Positions 57,401 to 64,000 of a DNA stretch of 64,000 nucleotides are shown here, one piece after another. Source of the DNA: Quercus robur (Eukaryota > Streptophyta > Magnoliopsida > Fagales > Fagaceae). Below the pieces are notes generated by a model that was not told the DNA's origin, made no database searches, and saw only the letters and a list, made by a program, of their open reading frames with translations. Each line of letters opens with the position of its first letter. Position 1 is the first letter of the stretch. The DNA is taken from positions 93,946,862 to 94,010,861 of the forward strand of contig NC_065535.1 of NCBI RefSeq assembly GCF_932294415.1. Reading direction: 5' to 3'. A program made the translations under genes and the position numbers.

Positions 57401-60400
57401 TTGGGTAACTTTAATAGTAAATGATATGATAGTGCCCACCATTTTTTGGGTCTTGTTAAATAGATACTTGTGACTGTAATGAAGAACTTAAGATTCTAGC
57501 TTCAATATTGATTGACATTTCAAAAGAAATCTTAAATGAAAGTTAATTGTTACTTTACCACTCTGAGCATCAACCTCATAGAGCCACCCTCCATGTTTAA
57601 TCTAAGTTACCTCAAATGGGAATGCCACCCTCCATTTCAAAATCTAAGTTTTCTATACAATAGGAATTGTTGTGGTACAAGAAAACAAGAACTTGGTATG
57701 CCAATTAACTTGGAATGTGGAAGGATTGGGATAGGCTTATTTGACATGAAAATAACTCTCAAATGAAAGTTAAGTTAATCTTTGGTCATGAAGCTATGCA
57801 CTTGTGGCGTTGGGTGATAGATTTGAAATATGGGAAAGAAGGGGGTGGATGATATACAAAATCAGGTAGAGGAATGAATGGGTGTAGTCTTTGGTGGAGT
57901 ATTAGAGCGAGTTATGATAGTTTCTTCCAACATGTGGCTTTGGGTAGGTGACGGCACCCGAGTAAGATTTTGGTATGATCAATGGAGTGGACACTTTCCT
58001 TTGTAAGGATTTTTTTTGATAAGTAATAAACTTCCAAGATAGAAAAACTAATACAAAAGGCCAAAGCACACAGGACGTGTACCAAGGTAAGCATGAGAAC
58101 AAACATATCTAAGAAATATAAAAACTACATCTATCAAGCAAATCAGACAAAGAAGTAAAATAGAAAACCTTGATCTAATAGGGAAGCCTTATTTTCTACT
58201 TGTTTGAATTATCAATTGGACGAAAGGGGTTAGGAGTTGAAATGTGCATTTCAAAAGACATTCATTATTGTGATGGAATCGGCAAATTCCTTTCTAAACC
58301 ATATTTACTCACACATGCCTAGGGGAGAGGAGGTTGATAGGATGAGATGGCATTTGAATGGGAGTGGCAAATTTCAATGTTCATTCTTACTATAAGGCTA
58401 TTTGTGGCACCAGTGTTAATTAATTCTCTTGGAAGAGCAGATGATGTGTTAAGGCCCCAAAGAGGGTGTGTTAAGGGCCTTAAGGCCCAAAGATGGTGTC
58501 TTTCTTTCTGTGGACAGCAGCTTACTGTAAAATTCTTACTAATGATAACCTTATCAAAAGGGGTTTCTCATTAGCCGACTGGTGTTGTATGTGTTAGTGT
58601 AGTGGGGAAACAGTGACCATTTATTGCTCCATTGTCATGTTGCCTATGCTTTGTGGAGTGAAGTATTTAAGACGTTTAGGGCTCAATATGTAAGATTCAA
58701 ATACTGCTTATTAAGTTGCCTTTAAAGTTGGTAAATAAGATAAGAAAAAGAAGAAAACAACTAAATTATGGAACAATCCATGTTTTGGATTGAGCGAACA
58801 CAGATCATGGTTTTCAAAGATGGTAGTGAACTATAGCATACTAGATGAGTGAGAATAAGATATCTTTTCTATCCCAAACCTGTTTCCCAAGTAATTCTAA
58901 ATTTTTCTGGACAGCACTTCTCCCACCAGCAACTTGCAAGTCAATGTTATTTGTGTTATAAGATGCCCCCATATACTTCAAAACTGCACCAATAACCTCT
59001 CTAGGAGAATCAACCATTGAAATCCTCCCTGCAAGTTCAGGCCGCCATAAATCTGCCCAATCCTGCAACCATGGAAAAAATATATATGACCACTTGGATC
59101 AACATATTGTGTGGCAACCATGCTATACCAACAACAACAAAGTCCTAAGCCTGAAAAACTAACACATCCAACAAGATATCAATACTTATATAAAATCATC
59201 TTGTCTTTGATTTAAAGTAGTAAACATAACGGAATGCCTTCAAACACAATATACCTCTATGGGAGCCAATTTTTGCTGTTGAAATTTACTCTTCTTGTAC
59301 GCTATCACCATGCAGCCCCATCTGTATGGAGCAGCCCAGATTTTACCCTCAGGATCTATTTCCCCCACAGAGTTCCTGCGTAGATATACCTGAGACTTTT
59401 TTAGTGAAAGTACAAGTATAAAGTACAGAAAGGGATTAATTATTAGATACAATAATTCAAGCACAAGCCATATCTCTCAAGGAGATAAAATCGGTGAGGA
59501 ATAATTAGCATCTACATTGAAAATATATAAACATCCAAACACATCAAAGTTACCGATGATGCATTTCAACAAAAATGTCTTGCATAACAAAGTCTATAAC
59601 AGCAAATTTCTAGCATACTAGTATGTGGGATTGATATTAGGAGGACAGCAATGTCACTCTCTGGATAACCTTTGTAGAATCTGACATGTCAGAGATAACT
59701 TAATCCATCAACCATCTGACTTTATCTTTCCAAAATATTTCTAAAACTAGAAGTTTCTGATGTTCACTAAATTCCACATAAGAAAATTGAAAACTTCTGA
59801 TAAGTGTACAATACTTACAATAAAACTGCACCCAAAATCACTACTGGAGTAAAAAAAGATTACAGGTTTCAGAGATAGCATTCATCTAAGGACATGAGAG
59901 AAGTTGCATTCTTACCTTCCATTTGTCACTTAAGCCTTTAAACCATTCCAGGTCTTCTACCCCTTGTATGGGCTCAATTATAGCCTTGGTAATGGCAAAA
60001 TTGAGCCAGGAGTCACCAACACTCACAATGTCAGCAGCCAAAGTAGATGACGGTGAGACATTACCTTTTCGAGAGGGCATCGATAAATCAGAGAAAATGC
60101 CCTCAAGACTTCCATTGTATTTCAGGCGAAACTTCAATCTCCTTCCTTGTGATTCTATAAAGTCCTACATACATACAAATCAGGAAGAATATAGTTTATA
60201 TGATCACAACATCTAGTTTTCTTTTTCTTCTTTTTTTTTTTTCCTTGATTGGTAAGTTACACATACACATGAATTGTTAGAGATGGTGGCTCATATTCTA
60301 AATAAGAAAGTAATACCAATCTCTGCTATAGAGGCCTCATCAGTTGAGCATAGCAAAGCAAGAAGAGCGTAAGCACAACAAGTGGAGATTTCAATGCATA

Positions 60401-62760
60401 TAGTTAGGGCTTTAACTGGGGACTTATATGTATGTTGTAATCCCTGTTCTTTCCTGATAGTGAAAATTAGATGCATGTAGGCTTACTGCTTATCCACATT
60501 TAGTTCTATGTATTGCTTTTCTCTTCTTCTTTTTCTTTGATAAGTACTATATATTGCTTTTCTCTCCCTTTTCTTTTCTTCTTTTTCCCACTAAATTGCT
60601 TAGATCGCCAATCATTCATAAACTTACATCTAGTGGGTTTTCATCTGATGATCCCATTCTCACATGAGAAGAAATTGTTATTTGAGCTAAAGTTTATTGA
60701 TTGACAACAAAAGCTAGTAGTTTTGATTGAAAAATCCAAAAAAATTTCTTAATACCTTTAATATCTTGAGTTTGTTTACTAGTACTTATAAAAATTTTGG
60801 AACTAAAGCTTGATTGTTGTTGTTATTACTATTACTTATATTATGTTCCCTAAGCATATTACCTTAATCCGCACATATATTGCATAACGATAACAATGAT
60901 TCACTGTCTCCACCAATAATTATAAACAAAGAGAAATTACTCACAACAGACAGACCTTAATCCAAGAAGGAGGTAGAGAGCCACGTAGAGCAACAACTGT
61001 GAGAGGGACAGTGAGAGCATAAGTTTTAGACTTCCAAGCTTGGAATTTCGCCCTTAACTCCTTGTCATCATCTTCTAAATTTTCCACATTCTCAGGTTTT
61101 GCACTATCACCACCATGATCATCTAATCTTCCATCCATGTTTCACAAAAAATAAAAACAAATTCATAAATTACTCCACTGTTTGTTTGTTTATAAAAAAA
61201 GAAAAGCCAAAATACACCGTTGAGGTCTTATACTTCAATACATTTCTCAACTTTACCCCATGAGCCCTGGAGTTCAAATGGAACCTTTTAGTCCCTAACA
61301 AGTTATTTTAGTACCTAACAAACTTAAGGCAATCGCTTTGAGTCCCTAACAAGTGATCACTTGTAGTACCTACGAAACTTAGGATGATCGTTTTTTGTCC
61401 TTAACAAACTTAAAGCTGTTGTATTTAGTTCCTAATAAATTTAAAGTGATCACTTTTAGTACCTAAGAAACTTAAGTTGATCACTTTTAGTTGCTAACAA
61501 ACATATAAGTCATCATTTTTAGTCCCTAACAAATTTAAAGTGATCAATTTGAGTTCCCAACAAGTAACCACTTTTAGTACCTAAGAAACTTAAGTTGATC
61601 ACTTTTAGTCACTAACAACATAAAGTCATTGCTTTTAGCACCTACCAAATTTAAAGTGATCAATTTGAGTCCCTAACAAGTGATCACTATTAGTACCTAA
61701 AAACTTAAGCCGATCACTTTTAGTCCCTAACAAACATAAAAGTCATCGTTTTTAGTCCCTAAAAAATTTTAAGTGATCAATTTGAGTCCCTAACAAGTGA
61801 TCGCTATTAGTACCTAAAAACTTAAGCTGATCATTTTTAGTCCCTAACAAACATAAAGTCGGCGTTTTTAGTCTAACAAAATTAAAGTGTTTGCTTTTAG
61901 TCATAATATGCTAGGAAGCACAGACACAGATACAGTACAAGTAAGACACAGTGACAAACAATTTCTGAAAAATTATAACATAAAATGTCCCGTACAACGA
62001 CAAGATACAACATGGCTACCACACTCTAAATGAAGCATTCGTGCTAGCTAGCTGATATGTCTAATGAAGTGATGACGTGTCTTTTTTAGTTTGTCCACAT
62101 GGACTTCAAATGGGTCTAGTCTAAGAGTAAACGCTCAGGAGACAACTTTGTGACACAACTCACCATATAGCAAGTTGTAAGTAGTGGAAATGTGCCCTAC
62201 ATGAGCCACCATAACACTTTCATCACTCACAACTTGCGGCGTGACGAGTTGTAGCAAAAAGTTATGCACAAAGTTGTGTCTGAGCATTACTCTCTAGTCT
62301 AAACTCACCAAAAGTGTATTTTGACCCAAAAAGAGAAACATTCAAACAGAATCTATTAACTAATATAAGCGTGTGCCTTGTGCGTATGCAAATTGCTACC
62401 TTGAATTTGGTCGTGCACTGTTGAGGCGAGAGCAGGAGGAGGGACCTTAAAGAGGCGAGCACTCGCCGCGGTAAAGGTGAAGCAGCCAAGGAAGAATATT
62501 ACGGCGGCAAGGCGAAGCGACGACGACGTTTTGGGATTTGGAGAGTCATCGTCGTCGTCGTCGTGGGTAAATGATTGAAGAGATGTGACAGAATTGTGGA
62601 CAGTGAGAGTGAGAGAGAGAGTGGTGGAAATGGTTTTCTTGTGGGGTTTATTGGGAAAACGGAGGAGAAGAGGAAAAGGGTTTGTGCTAAGTAAGCGGTA
62701 ATGGTTGAGGAAGAGGGAGGTGTGTGTGTGTGACTGTGAGGGCAGCAGCGAGGCCGCCAT
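54488..62760 (-). CDS. Chloroplast PotD-like polyamine-binding protein
   Basis: Plant relative of bacterial spermidine/putrescine-binding PotD; the Arabidopsis counterpart is, as I recall, At1g31410. Seven exons in phase give 561 aa: 62760-62400, 61122-60956, 60164-59916, 59389-59255, 59062-58880, 55318-55157 and 54916-54488. The N-terminus is Ser/Thr-rich and looks like a plastid transit peptide, followed by one hydrophobic segment (LRLAAVIFFLGCFTFTAASA, residues ~81-100). The binding-protein part includes WKSKTYALTVPLTVVALRGS, PPSWIKDFIESQGRRLK, AADIVSVGDSWLNFAITKAI, GEIDPEGKIWAAPYRWGCMV and VGDVWVAVGWSSDVIPIAKR. The exon 2 acceptor (gattag) has a weak pyrimidine tract but is the only one that keeps the frame. 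Intron 5 (3.6 kb) carries a PIF-like element and LINE debris. No frame breaks. The ligand is inferred. Confidence 0.88.
56046..57248. mobile_element. PIF/Harbinger-like non-autonomous element
   Basis: 1,203 bp between TTA target duplications (56043-56045 and 57249-57251). The termini are ggctgcgtttg and, inverted, caaacatagcc. The subterminal parts are rich in gaaaat/attttc repeats. The centre (about 56225-56950) is different in composition: GA repeats and GC-richer sequence with ccgacccatccc-type repeats and gtcgtc/accgcc phrases. It looks like filler acquired from elsewhere. It lies in intron 5 of the PotD-like gene. Confidence 0.75.
57780..58690 (+). mobile_element. LINE fragment, RT end to zf-RVT
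   Basis: The plus strand reads LWRWVIDLKYGKEGGG, then GDGTRVRFWYDQWSGHFPL near 57930-58000, then NLIKRGFSLADWCCMC near 58545-58600, all with stops and shifts. A tail-like block (ttttttttgataagtaataa, 58009) from another element interrupts it. It is opposite in sense to the host PotD-like gene and lies within intron 5. A 35-bp duplication (ttaaggcccaaaga...ggtgt) occurs near 58449-58500. Confidence 0.7.
61270..61905. repeat. Minisatellite, ~37-bp unit, in PotD-like intron 1
   Basis: About 16 diverged copies of a unit such as ttagtccctaacaaacttaa followed by agtgatcacttt. The gtgatcac core is a palindrome. It begins about 150 bp upstream (in gene sense) of exon 2 and takes up half of intron 1. 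Confidence 0.85.
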
Positions 62761-62766
62761 TCAGAT

Positions 62767-62792
62767 CAGAGAGAGAGAGAGAGAGAGAGAGG
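62767..62792. repeat. GA microsatellite at PotD-like 5' UTR
   Basis: (GA)13-like tract starting 7 bp upstream of the start codon; it reads CT on the gene's sense strand, probably in the 5' UTR. Confidence 0.8.
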
Positions 62793-63002
62793 AGTCAAGT
62801 GTTCATCGTAAAGAAATGATAGATTTTCGTTGCTAAATAACCCTAAAATTCTAAGTATTTCGTTAGTTGTCCTGTTACGAAACAATTTGTAATAATAGCA
62901 TCTCGAGTTTCTTAAACTCGAGATCCAATTTAAAAATCGAGCTTTTAAGACTCGTTTTTGTTGTTTTTCAGTTGCTGACATGGCGAAAGTTTCCACTTGG
63001 AT

Positions 63003-63051
63003 AGCGAGTTTATAAAACTCGATTTTGGAAATCGAGTTTTATAAACTCGCT
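63003..63051. repeat. Perfect palindrome, 23-bp arms, 3-bp loop
   Basis: The left arm starts agcgagtttataaaactcga; the right arm (63029-63051) is its exact inverse; the loop is tgg. A second, shorter dyad built of the same words (ctcgagtttcttaaactcga) lies at 62901-62920, and related tcgagctttt/gactcg words are at 62938-62955. It lies about 245 bp upstream of the PotD-like start codon. Confidence 0.9.
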
Positions 63052-64000
63052 TTCGCTTTAATGCTTTTTTCCCTTCCCACTTAAAACAATCTACAGAGAC
63101 CCGTTCAAAATCTCTCAATCTCAGACACCGCTCTCTCAAACTCTCTCAAACTCTCTCAAACTCTTCCCCTGACTGTGGAAATTTCAAAATCAACTCACTC
63201 TCTCAAACTCTCTCAAACTCTGTCAAACTCGCCGTGCCAAAGGTGGTTCTCCCATTGAGACTCAGCCACCGAAACTGAGTTCTGCTCCCATTGACAGTGA
63301 GGCACTCAAAGTCAGTACTGCTCCCATTGAACCACCGTGCGCCTAAGGTACTCTCTCTTTCTCGAACTCCAATCTTAGGTTTTGGAGTTTCATGATGTTT
63401 CCTATTTCGTTTTTCAATTTCGGATCTTTCTGGGTTTTGGTTGTTCATGTCATTTCAGTGAATGCATGTATATTATTCTGTTTGGTTGTTTGGGAAATTA
63501 ATGTTAGCAAAACTGATTGAGCATTTGATTGGGTTTCATTAGTTTAAAAAGTGTTAATATCTGGATTACATTGATATTTAATCTAGTTTGTTGGGGTTTC
63601 ATTTGATTTGTTTGTGGGTTTTGTTTGATTTGTTTGTGGGTTTTGTTTGATTTGTTTGTGTATCTTGTTTCACGGTATTTTCACTGATTTGTTTTGGGTT
63701 TGTTTTAATTTTCTGATTGTATTGTCGTTTGTGGGTTTGTAAAGCAAATTATGGGTTTGATGAAATGGTTCTATGAACGGTGTATGAGTTGTGAAGTAAT
63801 AAGTGAGAATATTCATTTGAAAAAAATGAGAACTTACACCTAAAAAATAATGGAAGGAAATGGAGTCAACAAAACAATACATCTAAGAATTTTTTTTTAT
63901 TGGGTTAAAAATACTCAAATCAAGCCAAGGAACGAAAGATAAAAAAATATTAGTTGAAGAAGAGGATTATACCTGTGTTTGGAGTGTTTGGACCAAGAGC
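63052..64000. other. Upstream region; possible divergent 5' exon
   Basis: CT-rich repeats (ctctctcaaactctctcaaa, 63131-63222) are followed by ~150 bp of balanced composition with a near-repeat (ctcccattga three times, 63249-63329) and a donor-like aaggtact at 63354. It might be the 5' UTR exon of a divergent plus-strand gene starting here, but no ATG-led frame supports it. A 24-bp unit (gttttgtttgatttgtttgt) is repeated three times at about 63577-63661. Confidence 0.35.

Noticed and set aside
1-64000. tRNA, rRNA or other structural RNA genes
   Set aside because: Only decayed tRNA-like SINE promoters were seen; no full cloverleaf was recognised by eye. A tRNAscan-SE run would be decisive.

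Overview
This is a stretch of a plant nuclear genome, almost certainly a eudicot. The evidence is intron-rich genes for a NIPA-type magnesium transporter, a nepenthesin/CDR1-like aspartic protease and a chloroplast PotD-like protein, AT-rich intergenic DNA, and plant-specific repeats (LINEs with plant ORF1, tRNA-derived SINEs, hAT and PIF MITEs, Helitrons, Tat-type Ty3/gypsy elements). Repeat style suggests a woody species, perhaps Fagales, but that is a guess.

Layout. 1-9.1 kb: NIPA-type transporter gene on the minus strand; seven exons are in the window and the last exon is probably off the left edge. Its introns hold LINE and SINE fragments, a MITE and a 213-bp tandem repeat. 9.1-14.7 kb: AT-rich, gene-poor DNA with a 5'-truncated LINE, a SINE and a mini-Helitron. 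14.7-20.6 kb: one full-length but decayed LINE with target-site duplications, itself carrying a 192-bp hAT MITE. About 21.6 kb: a doubtful small secreted Cys peptide ORF.

22.2-32.9 kb: a very young, apparently intact Tat-lineage Ty3/gypsy retrotransposon in minus orientation. Its two 571-bp LTRs look identical, its target duplication is TTCAT, and it has one 1,743-codon gag-pol frame with two RNase H domains. On the opposite strand it carries a complete spliced gene (TATA box, 5'-UTR intron, four coding exons, 657 aa) that converges on gag-pol across a hairpin-rich minisatellite. 33.5-36.7 kb: a 3.2-kb hAT-like fold-back element whose arms are two opposed arrays of a ~28-bp unit. 37.7-41.7 kb: a non-autonomous LTR element with the same type of primer-binding site. 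It has no gag-pol but keeps an antisense TATA-to-AATAAA unit and tandem arrays, mirroring the large element.

42-54 kb: Helitron, CACTA-end and LINE debris around a pair of aspartic protease genes. The copy at 45.8-48.2 kb is a pseudogene broken by a hAT element and a MITE; the copy at 51.4-52.7 kb is intact. 54.5-62.8 kb: a seven-exon minus-strand gene for a chloroplast-type PotD-like polyamine-binding protein, with a 1.2-kb PIF/Harbinger-like element and LINE debris in intron 5 and a minisatellite in intron 1. 62.8-64 kb: its upstream region, with a perfect 23-bp-arm palindrome.

The host genes form no operon or shared pathway. The main biology is nested transposition and, above all, a retrotransposon with a bidirectional, convergent gene layout.
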